Source: Pelomonas sp. V22
GTDB lineage: Bacteria > Pseudomonadota > Gammaproteobacteria > Burkholderiales > Burkholderiaceae_C
Direction: 5' to 3'
Assembly (NCBI RefSeq): GCF_030014915.1
Contig: NZ_JAGIXS010000008.1
Coordinates: 1-64,000, forward strand
Length of the DNA: 64,000 bases
The translations under genes were made by a program, and so were the position numbers. This document shows positions 33,776 to 43,845 of this stretch, piece by piece (the stretch's first letter is position 1; every line of letters starts with the position of its first letter). Below the pieces are notes generated by a model that did no database searches, was not told where the DNA came from, and saw nothing but the letters and a program-made list of their open reading frames with translations.

Positions 33776-35077
33776 TCAGCGGGTGAACAGGCGTGCGGCG
33801 TGCAGACCCAGGCCGGTGGCGACGGAGGCGAAGCGATCGCCACGCACGGCCTCGGCGGCCGGGAACTCGGCCGCGATCCGCTCGGCCAAGAGGCGCAGGC
33901 CGGTCGAGCCGCCGGTGAAATAAAGCGCGTCGATCTGCTCGGGCTTGAGACCTGCCTGGGCCACGGTCTCGCGGCCGGCAGCCACGATGCGGCCGAGGTC
34001 GGCATCGAGCGCCTCGACGGCCGTGGCCTCGCTCAGCTCGGTGGCCAGACCCCTCTCGACCACGCTGAGGTCGATGGCGGCCGAACCGCCACCCGAGACC
34101 GCGATCTTGGCCCCTTCGGCCCGGCCCGCGAGCTCATGGCCCAGGCGATCTTCCAGCACCGTCATCAGGCGCTGGTGGTGGCGCGGGTCGGCATAGAACG
34201 TGCGCATGCTGCGCAGCTCGGCCACGCGCTGCGGGCTGTAGACGGTGTTGATCAAATGCCAGGTGGCCAGGTCGAAGTAGATGCCGCTGGGCACCTCCAG
34301 CCTGGCGCCGTCGGCGCGCGGCGGGCCGAAGCTGCGATAGCCGAACTCGCGCAGGATGCTGGCCAGCTCGATGTGGCGGTCGAAGTCGGTGCCGGCGATG
34401 TGCACGCCGTGGTTGGCCAGGATGTCGTCACGGCGGTCCAGGCGCTGCATGCGCTCGGGACCCACGCGCACGACCGAGAAGTCGGAGGTGCCGCCGCCGA
34501 TGTCGGCCACCAGCACGATGCGCTCGCGGTCGATCTGGCTCTCGTAGTCGAAGGCCGCCGCAATCGGCTCGAACTGGAAATGCACTTCGTCAAAGCCCAC
34601 GGCATGGGCTGCCGCTTCCAGCGAGGCCTGCGCCTGCGCATCGCGTGCCGGCTCGCCATCGACGAAGAACACCGGCCGGCCCAGCACCAGCTTGTTGAGC
34701 GGCCCCACTGCGCCATCGGCCAGCGCGCGGTTGCGCAGGCGCTTCAGGTAGCCGGAGAGGATGTCGATGTACTTGGCGCCTCGGCCGCCGCCGACGTCGG
34801 TGGTCTGGTCGATCAGGCCGGAGCCGAGGATGCTCTTCATCGAGCGCATCAGGCGCCCGTCGGTGCCCTCCACATAGGCCGCCACGGCGGCGCGGCCGAA
34901 GGCGCGCGGCGGGCCGTCGGCGTCATGCCGGCCTTCGGCGTAATAGAACACGGCCGTCGGCATGGTCTTGTGGCCCGTCTCCAGTTCGACCAGGCGCATA
35001 CCCTCCGCGCCGGGGATGGCCACGGCCGAGTTGGAGGTGCCGAAGTCGATGGCACAGAAGGACGGGGAACTGCTCAT
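33776..35077 (-). CDS. yegD: Hsp70-family protein (YegD-like)
   Basis: 433 residues: an actin-fold ATPase domain without the usual Hsp70 substrate-binding C-terminus. Signatures are CAIDFGTSNSAVAI (phosphate 1), VADIGGGTSDFSVV (phosphate 2) and ALYFTGGSTGLRLL (adenosine). YegD relatives are ATP-binding chaperone-like proteins of unclear substrate. The gene is separate from its neighbours by about 75 bp on each side, and there is no partner DnaJ or GrpE gene nearby. Confidence 0.92.
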   Translation of the reverse strand: MSSSPSFCAIDFGTSNSAVAIPGAEGMRLVELETGHKTMPTAVFYYAEGRHDADGPPRAFGRAAVAAYVEGTDGRLMRSMKSILGSGLIDQTTDVGGGRGAKYIDILSGYLKRLRNRALADGAVGPLNKLVLGRPVFFVDGEPARDAQAQASLEAAAHAVGFDEVHFQFEPIAAAFDYESQIDRERIVLVADIGGGTSDFSVVRVGPERMQRLDRRDDILANHGVHIAGTDFDRHIELASILREFGYRSFGPPRADGARLEVPSGIYFDLATWHLINTVYSPQRVAELRSMRTFYADPRHHQRLMTVLEDRLGHELAGRAEGAKIAVSGGGSAAIDLSVVERGLATELSEATAVEALDADLGRIVAAGRETVAQAGLKPEQIDALYFTGGSTGLRLLAERIAAEFPAAEAVRGDRFASVATGLGLHAARLFTR

Positions 35078-35154
35078 GGCGGGCCAAAGGAACGAGGGGC
35101 GCGGATTGTAGGCCCGCGCCCGTTTTTGCCCCGCTTCAGACCGGTCTCGCGGCC

Positions 35155-36468
35155 TCAGGCGTGGGCCATGCTCCGGATGGGCTTGGCCGGCATCACGTCA
35201 CCGTAGAAGCCGAAATCCATGTCCGGGCGGCGGCCAGCCATCAGCTCGGCCAGCGCGTGGCCGGAGCCGGCGCCGTGGGTCCAACCGAGCGTGCCGTGGC
35301 CGGCATTGATCCAGAGGTTGGACGCCTTCTTGCTCTTGCCGATGTAGGGGATGTTGGTCGGCGTGCTGGGGCGCAGGCCGGTCCAGTAGTTGCGCTCGGA
35401 CAGGTCGGCCACGCCGGGGAACAGCTCTTCGTAGCGGTTCACCAGGGCATCGCAGCGCACCTTGGCCGTGGGGCTGTCGAGGTTGAGGTCGAAGCCTGAG
35501 AGTTCGGCCGTGCCGGCGATGCGGATGGTGTCGCCGAGGCGCGAGATCGCAATCTTGCGGGTGTCATCCAGCAGGCTGACCACGCTGGCCTGCTCGGGCT
35601 TCTTCAGCTTCAGCGTGGCCGAGTAGCCCTTGGCCGGATAGATCGCCAGGTATTCGCCCAGCGGCTTCAGCAAGGCCGGCGTGTAGCTGGCCATGGCGGT
35701 GACGAAGGCATCGCCCTTGAGCTGCTGCGTCAGGCCGGTCTGGCGCGACGTGATCTGCACCGACTCGATCTTGCCGCCGCTTTGCTGAAGGGCGTTCACA
35801 TCGTGGCCGTAGAGGAAGGTGGCACCGCGCTCGGCGCACAGGCGCGCCAGCTTCTGAGTGAACACGCGGGCGTCGCCCGACTCATCGCTCGGGGTGAAGG
35901 TGCCGCCGAAGACCTGGCCGCCAAAAGCCGCCAGCGCCGGCTCGACCTTGAGGACCTCGTCGTGGTTCAGCACCCGGCGGTCCACGCCATGGCGGCGCAT
36001 GATTTCGCAGGCGGCCACGCCGGCCTCGAAGTCGGCCTGGCTGGAGAAGAAATGCAGGATGCCGCGCTCCAGGCGCTCGTACTCGATGCCGGTCTGGGCC
36101 ACCAGGGCCTTCAGCGATTCATGGCTGTAGCGGCCCAGCTGCACCAGGCTCTCGACATTGCGCTCGAAAGCGGACGTGGTGCATTGCGTCAGGAAGGAGA
36201 GGCCCCAGCGCCACTGCGCCGGGTCCATGCGCGGGCGGAACAGCAGCGGTGAGTCGTCGCGCAGCAGCCACTTGGCCACCTTGAACGGCGCGCCGGCATT
36301 GGCCCAGGGTTCGCAGAAGCTGACCGAGATCTGGGCGCCATTGGCGAAGCTGGTTTCCAGGGCCGCGTCGTCCTGGCGGTCCACCACCACCACCTCGTGG
36401 CCCTGTTCCAGCAGATACCAGGCGGTGCTGATGCCGATGATGCCGGCGCCGAGAACGATGATCTTCAT
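35155..36468 (-). CDS. dadA: D-amino acid dehydrogenase
   Basis: 437 residues from ATG 36468, with GCAGGAGTCATC as ribosome site. The FAD-binding loop is KIIVLGAGIIGISTAWYL. Other family blocks are VDRQDDAALETSFANGAQIS, ANAGAPFKVAKWLLRDDSPLL and the C-terminal YWTGLRPSTPTNIPYIG plus INAGHGTLGWTHGAGSG. The enzyme oxidises D-amino acids (D-alanine) to 2-oxo acids, passing electrons to the respiratory chain. It is divergent from an ArgP-like gene, a likely regulator, with 136 bp between the starts. Confidence 0.95.
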   Translation of the reverse strand: MKIIVLGAGIIGISTAWYLLEQGHEVVVVDRQDDAALETSFANGAQISVSFCEPWANAGAPFKVAKWLLRDDSPLLFRPRMDPAQWRWGLSFLTQCTTSAFERNVESLVQLGRYSHESLKALVAQTGIEYERLERGILHFFSSQADFEAGVAACEIMRRHGVDRRVLNHDEVLKVEPALAAFGGQVFGGTFTPSDESGDARVFTQKLARLCAERGATFLYGHDVNALQQSGGKIESVQITSRQTGLTQQLKGDAFVTAMASYTPALLKPLGEYLAIYPAKGYSATLKLKKPEQASVVSLLDDTRKIAISRLGDTIRIAGTAELSGFDLNLDSPTAKVRCDALVNRYEELFPGVADLSERNYWTGLRPSTPTNIPYIGKSKKASNLWINAGHGTLGWTHGAGSGHALAELMAGRRPDMDFGFYGDVMPAKPIRSMAHA

Positions 36469-36604
36469 GATGACTCCTGCGGCCCGGTGATCTTTTAGTC
36501 CCGCGCACGGCAGGCTGCAAGCCGGCGAGGACGGCGGATTGTCTGCAGGCGCCCGCCAAACAAGAAGCACGATTCATATTTGTGCCGGTACATTAGTGTC
36601 ACTT

Positions 36605-37546
36605 ATGAAAGACCTGGATTCCGCCGGACTTGACTGCCTGGCCGCGCTGGCGGACGAGCGCAGCTTCGAGCGCGCCGCGGAACGACTCTCGATCACGCAG
36701 AGCGCGGTGTCGCAGCGACTGCGCAGCCTGGAGGCCCAGGTCGGCCAGCTGCTGGTGGTGCGCTCACGCCCGCTGCGGCTGACCGAGGGCGGCAAGGTCC
36801 TCTTGCGCTATGCCCGCCAGCTGCATGCGCTGCGCAGCGACGTGCTGCGGGAACTCGGGGAGCGGGCGGCCGTCCATGAGCGCATCGCCATCGCGGTCAA
36901 TGCCGACAGCCTGGCCACCTGGGTGCTGCCGGCGCTGGACCCGCTGGTACAGCGCGGTCTACAAGAGGGCTTCGGCCTGGAACTGGTGGTCGACGACCAG
37001 GACTTCACGCACGACTGGCTGCGCCAGGGCGAGGTGCTGGGCTGCGTCAGCACGGTCAAGCAGGCCTTGCGCGGCTGCGTGGTGCAGCCCTTGGGGGTGA
37101 TGCGCTACGTGGCCGTGGCCAGCCCGGACTTCGTCAAGCAGCACCTGGGCGGCGAGCTGAATGCCGGCAACTTCGCGCACCAGCCCTTCCTGGTCTTCAA
37201 CCGCAAGGATGACGCGCAGGCGCTCTGGGTCAGCAAGGCCCTGGGCGTGCGCAAGCCCCGGCTGCGCGAGCGCTTCGTGCCCTCCAGCGAGGCCTACACG
37301 CGGGCCGTCTGCCTGGGATGGGGCATAGGCGTGACCAGCGAATTGCTGGTGCGGCCCTTGATCAAGAGCGGCGCCCTGGTGGCCTTGCAGCCCGAGACCA
37401 GCGTGGACGTGGCCTTGTACTGGCACCAATGGAAGCTGGAAGCCCAGGCCCTGGGCGCGCCGGGCCGGGTGGCCCTGCTGGATCAGATCGGCGCCGCCCT
37501 GGCCGCCGGTGCGCGCAGCGCGCTGGGCAAGCGCCAGTCGGGATGA
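36605..37546 (+). CDS. ArgP/LysG-family LysR regulator
   Basis: 313 residues from ATG 36605; an upstream in-frame ATG at 36539 would add 22 residues with no conservation. The helix-turn-helix is RSFERAAERLSITQSAVSQ, the linker LRSLEAQVGQLLVVR. The effector domain has the ArgP-type blocks IAIAVNADSLATWVLPAL and GLELVVDDQDFTHDWL and the late CLGWGIG. ArgP proteins sense lysine or arginine. Location upstream of dadA suggests control of amino-acid catabolism here instead of an exporter gene. Confidence 0.9.
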   Translation: MKDLDSAGLDCLAALADERSFERAAERLSITQSAVSQRLRSLEAQVGQLLVVRSRPLRLTEGGKVLLRYARQLHALRSDVLRELGERAAVHERIAIAVNADSLATWVLPALDPLVQRGLQEGFGLELVVDDQDFTHDWLRQGEVLGCVSTVKQALRGCVVQPLGVMRYVAVASPDFVKQHLGGELNAGNFAHQPFLVFNRKDDAQALWVSKALGVRKPRLRERFVPSSEAYTRAVCLGWGIGVTSELLVRPLIKSGALVALQPETSVDVALYWHQWKLEAQALGAPGRVALLDQIGAALAAGARSALGKRQSG

Positions 37547-37559
37547 ACGGCGGGCAGGC

Positions 37560-37727
37560 TCAGCGCAGGGGCGCCGAAGCCGCCGCGGCGGCCGCCTGTG
37601 CTTGAGCCATCAGCATGGGTTTGCCGGTTTCCAGCAGCTGAGTCGTCGAGTGAGACAACCACATGACGGACAGGACCACCGCCGTGACGATGGTGCGGGA
37701 CAGCCAGACGAGCAATCGCGGATTCAT
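37560..37727 (-). CDS. Small membrane or exported protein (55 aa)
   Basis: Below the usual gene-length cutoff. The frame runs from ATG 37727 to TGA 37560-37562 and encodes a short basic start (MNPRLLVWLSR), a hydrophobic stretch (TIVTAVVLSVMWL) and an Ala-rich tail (QAQAAAAAASAPLR). It could be a single-pass membrane microprotein or the remnant of a secreted protein. No strong ribosome site is visible. Its stop lies 14 bp from the convergent ArgP-like gene. Confidence 0.4.
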   Translation of the reverse strand: MNPRLLVWLSRTIVTAVVLSVMWLSHSTTQLLETGKPMLMAQAQAAAAAASAPLR

Positions 37728-37984
37728 GATTCAGCACTTTAGGTGGCGCAACGCCTGAGGCCCAGCCTCCAAAAGTGGGAGATCGCAAGCCTTGTGGAGC
37801 AGCGGCCTGGCGCGGGGCAAGGACACGAAGTAGAGCGCCGACGTGTTACGCCCCTTGTGTCCTTGTGTTTCCGTTTGTGCGGGCGTGCGTTTTTCCCAAC
37901 TGCGCACGCTTTGACACTCAGTTTGGGGGTTTCTCCAGGGCGCAGAGCGCGCACACTCCGTTCCAGCAGCCGACGAGGTTCGTC

Positions 37985-38200
37985 ATGAGATTCGCACCCA
38001 GCCTCCGTTTCTTCCGCAAGACTCCCGCACCGGTCATCGAGCATGATCCGGCGGACCTGGGCACCGCGTTCGGCATGGAGGCCAGCCTCGAGGGAGAAGA
38101 GGCCGGTCAGCGGCGCAGCTCCAGCTACGAGCTGGAGTCGGAGCGCGCCGGTGCCGACAGCGAATCGCCGCTCGCCTGGCTGTCCCGCCCGCGAGCCTGA
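37985..38200 (+). CDS. Small hypothetical protein
   Basis: 71 residues from ATG 37985. The same frame is open upstream to 37775 but that extension has no conserved look and many Cys/Arg residues typical of noncoding frames. The protein is basic at the start (RFAPSLRFFRKTP) and acidic after residue 20. No domain is recognised. The gap 37728-37984 (257 bp) contains a TTGACA at 37911-37916 but no convincing -10 box. Confidence 0.5.
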   Translation: MRFAPSLRFFRKTPAPVIEHDPADLGTAFGMEASLEGEEAGQRRSSSYELESERAGADSESPLAWLSRPRA

Positions 38201-38239
38201 GCCCGGTCTCAGCCCAAGGTCCGATACGCGATACGCGAT

Positions 38240-38662
38240 TCAGCGCACCAGCAAAACCGGCACCCGGCAATTCGCCATCACCTTGGTGGCCACCGAACCC
38301 AGCACCAGATTGGCCACCGTGCCGTGGCCATGCGAACCCATCATCAGCAGGTCAAAGCCGCCCTTGTCGGCCAGGGCTGACACGGCATCGGCGGCCACAC
38401 CCACCTTGGCGACGAAACTGGCCTCGAGCTTCTGCCTGGCAAAGAAGGCCCGCACCGGCTTGAAGACCTTCTCGGCCTCGTCCTCGTAGTAGCTCTTGAG
38501 CGTCTCCTTGCCGAGCAGGCTGGCTGCGCGCGGCGGCACAGCAGGTACGACATGAATCAGCGTGTACTGCTGCGAGGGCCCCAGCCATTCATCATGAGCG
38601 GCCACATAGGCCAGCATGCGCTTGCTGTAGTCGCTGCCATCGACAGCCAACAGGATCTTCAT
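38240..38662 (-). CDS. Universal stress protein (UspA family)
   Basis: 140 residues, typical single-domain USP. It opens ILLAVDGSDYSKRML and has the ATP-binding-type ending GSHGHGTVANLVLGSVA followed by NCRVPVLLV, so it belongs to the nucleotide-binding branch. These proteins are induced in starvation and stress. It is the promoter-distal gene of a minus-strand group but has a 70-bp leader of its own. Confidence 0.93.
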   Translation of the reverse strand: MKILLAVDGSDYSKRMLAYVAAHDEWLGPSQQYTLIHVVPAVPPRAASLLGKETLKSYYEDEAEKVFKPVRAFFARQKLEASFVAKVGVAADAVSALADKGGFDLLMMGSHGHGTVANLVLGSVATKVMANCRVPVLLVR

Positions 38663-38732
38663 CAGCTTCTCCCAGGTTGCGGTTGTTCAGTCTGACAGCG
38701 GCAGGCCGCCCGGCCATTGCGTTCAAGCAGAT

Positions 38733-39527
38733 TCAGAGCGCCGGCCGATCAAAAACCTCGATCAGCCGTGTGCCTTGCCAGCCGTCGGCCTCACCTTTGC
38801 GGCGATGGCCTCGAGCGTTGCAGACCACGCGCGTGCTGCCGGCTGCGTGCGCGAAGCGGTAGTCATGCCGGCAATGCAGATGCCCATGCAGCCAGAGTCG
38901 CGCCCGGGGCAGCAGCGCTTCATCGTTGTTGCAGAAGCTGGCTGTGCCCGGCTGGCGGCCATAGCGTGGATCGCAGCTGCGCAGGCTGGGCGCGAAATGC
39001 GTAACGACCACGGTGGCCTCCCAGTCCGGCCCGGCTTCGGGCTCGGCCAGTGCTGACTCCAACCAGGCGCGGCAGCGCAGGCCCTCCTCGCGCACGGCGG
39101 CGGCGTCGAAGGGCTGGCCCTGCCGGGTGGCAGCCATCACGCGCTGGAAATAGCCGGCGGCCCGCAAGGCGCGGTCGCGCTCGCGTTCACCGAACAGGTC
39201 GAAGTCGCTCCAGCGCGTGCTGCCAACGAATCGGACCTTGCGGCCCTCGTCATCGGCCAGCACCAGGCTGCTGGCGTCCAGCATCAGGAAGCCAAGCTCG
39301 TCGGCCAGCGCCTGCAAGCCCTGCCGGGCCTCGTCGATGTCGCGCCGGTCGTACTCATGGTTGCCCGGCACGAAAAGCACGGGCACCGGCCAGTCGCGAA
39401 AATGCCTCAACCCGGCCCAGCCGCTGTCCACGTCACCGGCCAACACCAGGAACTCGGCCCCCGGCGCCGGTTCGGCGTCGAAGGCTTCGGTTTCAAGATG
39501 AAGGTCAGAAAGCAACTGCAGCCGCAC
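38733..39527 (-). CDS. Calcineurin-like metallophosphoesterase
   Basis: 264 residues. All metal-binding blocks are present: LLSDLHLE, LAGDVDSGW, VPGNHEYD, VVTHFAPS and GHLHCRHDY. Such enzymes hydrolyse phosphoesters with a two-metal centre; the substrate is unknown. It starts seven bases after the YecA/SEC-C gene ends, in the same direction, so the two are probably co-transcribed. Confidence 0.9.
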   Translation of the reverse strand: MRLQLLSDLHLETEAFDAEPAPGAEFLVLAGDVDSGWAGLRHFRDWPVPVLFVPGNHEYDRRDIDEARQGLQALADELGFLMLDASSLVLADDEGRKVRFVGSTRWSDFDLFGERERDRALRAAGYFQRVMAATRQGQPFDAAAVREEGLRCRAWLESALAEPEAGPDWEATVVVTHFAPSLRSCDPRYGRQPGTASFCNNDEALLPRARLWLHGHLHCRHDYRFAHAAGSTRVVCNARGHRRKGEADGWQGTRLIEVFDRPAL

Positions 39528-39533
39528 AGCGCC

Positions 39534-40267
<734 letters not shown>

Positions 40268-40271
<4 letters not shown>

Positions 40272-41218
40272 GCCGCGATTGTCGCCGCTTCGGCGGCCTT
40301 GCAGGCAGCCACGACTTGTCCGCGCATCCAGCGCTGCTCGCTGCGGGCCTCATTGCGCAGATGCCAGAGCAGGTCCACATGGACCGGCGTCAGCGGCATG
40401 GGCAGGCGCCGCTCGGTCAGCTGATGGCGGTAGCCGGTGGCCTCGACGAAGGAAGCCGGCAAGACGGTCAGCAGGTCCGACTGGGCCACGATGCGGCCGG
40501 CGGTGAAGAACTGGTTGACCGTCAGCTCGATGCGGCGGCTGCGGTGCAGGGCTGCCAGCGCCTCATCCACAAAGCCATGAGGCCGGCCCGAGAAGCTCAC
40601 CAGCAAGTGCCGGGCCGTGCAGTAGGCGTCGAGCGTCAAGGGCTGGGCGGCGAGCGGATGGTCGCGGCGCATCACGCAGACATATTCGCTGTCGTAGAGC
40701 CGGTGCTGGCGGATGGCGGCGGCGTGGCCCTGGGCCTGCAGCGCCGCCACGGCATTCGGGAAGAAGCCCAGCGCCATGTCGGCATCGCCCTGCTCCAACA
40801 GCGCTCGCGGGTCGCGCGTGGTCAAGGGCAGCACATGGACCTGGGCCAGGGCGCCGGCCGCCTCCAGCTGGCGCACCAGCGGCGGCAGCACCAGGGCGGC
40901 GGTGGCGTCGGCCATGGCCATGCGAAAGGTCGAGGTCTGCTGCTGCGGGTCGAACTCGCCCGGGTCCAGTAGCTGCTGCAGCCGGCCCAGCGCCTCGCGC
41001 ACCTCGGGCCACAGGGCCTCGGCGCGCGGGCTGGGCTTCATGCCGAAGGCCTGGCGGCTGAACAGCTCCTCGCCCATCGACTCCCGCAGCCGCTTGATCG
41101 CATGGCTGACCGCCGGTTGGGTCATGGCCAGGCGTTCGGCGGCCCGGGTAAGGTTGCGTTCGGCCATCACGGCGTCGAAAACACGCAGCAGATTCAGGTC
41201 CAGTGTGCGGAAGTTCAC
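40268..41218 (-). CDS. LysR-family regulator (NodD/LeuO-like subgroup)
   Basis: 316 residues. It begins [20 protein letters not shown], then the recognition helix in [16 protein letters not shown], which is typical of the NodD/NahR/LeuO subgroup. The effector-binding domain follows ([18 protein letters not shown] and the [10 protein letters not shown] block). It is divergent from the small gene at 41343, its likely target, and overlaps the YecA gene downstream. Confidence 0.9.
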
Positions 41219-41342
41219 GATCCAGCCTCGAAATCAGATTTGCGAATATCTTAGATCCGAAACATTCATTGGACGCATTCCTAGGGTTTACCCAAAATAC
41301 ACCCATCGACTCCACGAGAGTCTGTCTCTGAAGGAACCCGCC

Positions 41343-41582
41343 ATGAGCATTGCCACCCAAACTTACGGTCTGCCGCTCGGTCGCCAAATCGCCCATGGCG
41401 GCTCGTTCGCCTCGATCGGCGCCCGCATCTGGCTGCGCCTGCTGGCCTCGATCCAGGCCCGCCTGGAAGCTGCCGCCGCCGTCCGCGCCGAGCGCGAACT
41501 GCTGGCCCTGGCCGCCCAGTACGAGAGCAGCATGCCCTCGTTCGCTGCCGAGCTGCGCGCCGCGCACGCCCGCAAGGCCTGA
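41343..41582 (+). CDS. Small helical protein downstream of LysR
   Basis: 79 residues, soluble and helical in the second half (RLEAAAAVRAERELLALAAQYE). ATG 41343 follows GAAGGAACCCGCC. Size and the basic helical layout recall DUF1127-like small proteins but the signature is not there. The 124-bp gap to the divergent LysR gene contains a GGGTTTACCC palindrome. A stem-type terminator follows 19 bp after the stop. Confidence 0.65.
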   Translation: MSIATQTYGLPLGRQIAHGGSFASIGARIWLRLLASIQARLEAAAAVRAERELLALAAQYESSMPSFAAELRAAHARKA

Positions 41583-41600
41583 GTTTTTGCCTCGCCATGA

Positions 41601-41626
41601 AGAAAGCGCCCCACGGGGCGCTTTCT
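41601..41626. terminator. Bidirectional intrinsic terminator
   Basis: AGAAAGCGCCCC paired with GGGGCGCTTTCT around a two-base AC centre. A/T-rich flanks on both sides suit termination of the small plus-strand gene and of pckG from the other side. Confidence 0.8.
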
Positions 41627-41647
41627 GCTTTGCAGACTCGAGAAAAC

Positions 41648-43468
41648 TCAGGCCGCGCTCAGCCGCTCTTCGATCTTGGCCTTGGTCGCCGGCAGCGCGG
41701 CAGGCAGGCCCTGGGCGAGTTGCTTGAACAGCTCTTCATGCAGCCCCAGCTCGGCCAGCCAGGCGGCCTTGTCGATGCTGGTGACCTGGTCGAACTGCTC
41801 GCGGCTGAAGTTCAGGCCTTGCCAGTTGATGTCCTCGTAGTTCGGCGTGACACCGAACACATGCTCCTCGCCATGGCCCTGGCCTTCGACGCGGTCCAGC
41901 ATCCACTTCAGTACGCGCATGTTCTCGCCGTAGCCGGGCCAGACGAACTTGCCGTCCGGGCCCTTGCGGAACCAGTTGACGCAGAAGATCTTGGGCAGCG
42001 TGGCACCGGTGGCTTCAAGCTTGGCACCCAGGTCCAGCCAGTGCTGGAAGTAGTCGGCCATGTTGTAGCCCATGAACGGCAGCATGGCGAAGGGGTCGCG
42101 GCGCACCACGCCCTGCTGGCCGGCGGCCGCAGCGGTGGTTTCGGAGCCCATGGTCGCGGCCATGTAGACGCCTTCGACCCAGTCACGCGCCTCGGTCACC
42201 AGGGGCACCGTGGTGGAGCGGCGGCCACCGAAGATGAAGGCATCGAGGGCCACACCGGCCGGGTTGTCCCATTCGGCATCGAGCGCCGGGTTGTTGGTGG
42301 CGGCCACGGTGAAGCGGGCGTTCGGGTGCGAGGCCTTGGCACCGGTTTCCTTGGCAATCGCCGGGGTCCAGTCCTTGCCTTGCCAGTCGGTCAAATGGGC
42401 TGGCGGGGTGTCGGTCATGCCTTCCCACCAGACGTCGCCGTCATCGGTCAGCGCGACGTTGGTGAAGATCACGTCCTTGCCGAGGCTGGCCATGCAGTTG
42501 GCATTGGTCAGCGAGTTCGTGCCCGGGGCCACGCCGAAGTAGCCGGCTTCCGGGTTGATGGCGCGCAGGCGGCCATCGGCGCCCGGCTTGATCCAGGCGA
42601 TGTCGTCGCCAATCGTCGTGACCTTCCAGCCGGCGAAGGCCTGGGGCGCGATCAGCATGGCGAAATTGGTCTTGCCGCAGGCGCTGGGGAAGGCGGCGGC
42701 CACGTGGTACTTCTTGCCGGCCGGCGAGGTGACGGCCAGGATCAGCATGTGCTCGGCCAGCCAGCCTTCGTCACGCCCCATCGTGGAAGCGATGCGCAGG
42801 GCCATGCACTTCTTGCCGAGCAGCGCATTGCCGCCGTAGCCCGAACCGTAGGACCAGATCTCGCGGGTCTCGGGGTAGTGGACGATGTACTTGGTGGCGT
42901 TACAGGGCCAGGCCACGTCCTTCTGGCCGGCCTGCAGGGGCGCGCCGACGGTGTGGACGCAGGGCACGAAGTTGCCGTCTTCGCCGAGCAGCTCGATCAC
43001 GGCGCGGCCCATGCGGGTCATGATGCGCATGTTCACGGCCACATAGGGGCTGTCGGAGAGCTCGACGCCGATCTGCGCGATCGGCGAGCCCAGCGGACCC
43101 ATGCTGAAGGGCACGACGTAGAGCGTGCGGCCGCGCATGGAGCCGCGGAACAAGGCCGTGTCACCGGTCTGCAGCAGCTGGCGCATCTCGGCCGGGGCCA
43201 TCCAGTTGTTGGTCGGGCCGGCGTCTTCCTTCTTCTCGGAGCAGGCCAGGAAGCTGCCGGGGCGGAGTTGCGGGTTGAGCTTCTTGAAGGTGCCGGCTTC
43301 GACGAGCTTGGCGCACAGCCGCTCGTACTCAGCCTGGCTGCCGTCACACCAGTAGACGTCGCGCGCCTCGGTCAGCGCGGCGATTTCGGCCACCCAGGCC
43401 AGCAGGCGCTGGTGCTTGAGGTATGCCGGTGCGTTCAGGCGCAAGCCTTCCATCACGGGTTGGTTCAT
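41648..43468 (-). CDS. pckG: Phosphoenolpyruvate carboxykinase (GTP)
   Basis: 606 residues from ATG 43468, preferred because family members begin MNxPVM; an in-frame ATG at 43480 would add four residues. It converts oxaloacetate and GTP to PEP, the entry to gluconeogenesis. Landmarks are [14 protein letters not shown], the P-loop [13 protein letters not shown] with the active-site Cys, TIGDDIAWI and [11 protein letters not shown]. It is monocistronic. The 365-bp upstream gap should hold its promoter, but I see no firm boxes. Confidence 0.96.
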   Translation of the reverse strand: MNQPVMEGLRLNAPAYLKHQRLLAWVAEIAALTEARDVYWCDGSQAEYERLCAKLVEAGTFKKLNPQLRPGSFLACSEKKEDAGPTNNWMAPAEMRQLLQTGDTALFRGSMRGRTLYVVPFSMGPLGSPIAQIGVELSDSPYVAVNMRIMTRMGRAVIELLGEDGNFVPCVHTVGAPLQAGQKDVAWPCNATKYIVHYPETREIWSYGSGYGGNALLGKKCMALRIASTMGRDEGWLAEHMLILAVTSPAGKKYHVAAAFPSACGKTNFAMLIAPQAFAGWKVTTIGDDIAWIKPGADGRLRAINPEAGYFGVAPGTNSLTNANCMASLGKDVIFTNVALTDDGDVWWEGMTDTPPAHLTDWQGKDWTPAIAKETGAKASHPNARFTVAATNNPALDAEWDNPAGVALDAFIFGGRRSTTVPLVTEARDWVEGVYMAATMGSETTAAAAGQQGVVRRDPFAMLPFMGYNMADYFQHWLDLGAKLEATGATLPKIFCVNWFRKGPDGKFVWPGYGENMRVLKWMLDRVEGQGHGEEHVFGVTPNYEDINWQGLNFSREQFDQVTSIDKAAWLAELGLHEELFKQLAQGLPAALPATKAKIEERLSAA

Positions 43469-43480
43469 GGTCGTACCCAT

Positions 43481-43845
43481 CCAATTTCAAGATTAAAAAG
43501 CAGGATTGGGTCAACCTCGGCAGGCGCTCCGCCCGGGGGGCGAAGGCTGGGCCGGGGCTGGCCCAATGCCGCTCGTCTCATCGCCCAAGGGTTACAAGGT
43601 CGGGACAGGCAACAGCTGTGAAGAACCGGGTCGCCTCGGTGGCGCGACCCCCATGTCAGGCCTGGTGCGGCCGGGACGACTCGATTGTCGGCGCAATGTA
43701 ACCATGCCGTAACCTCCCTCACCCCCGGGGTCATGCAATTCCGGAATAAGTTCATGCGTGCCACCGCCTGGGCTGTGCGAAGCTCGAACCCGGCTCGGGA
43801 TCGGGACACAATCGTTCGGAAATCACGAAGCCCCGCTCTTCAACC
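43481..43845. other. Long divergent intergenic region
   Basis: 365 bp between pckG and the GAF-PAS sensor gene. No coding frame of merit is present. It contains a GC-rich run at about 43525-43570 and an AT-richer part near 43690-43755 with two GTAACC repeats about 15 bp apart, likely the sensor gene's promoter side. Nothing firmer can be said. Confidence 0.5.

Noticed and set aside
37880-37985. TTGACA at 37911-37916 as a promoter for the 71-aa gene
   Set aside because: No acceptable -10 hexamer at 16-18 bp.
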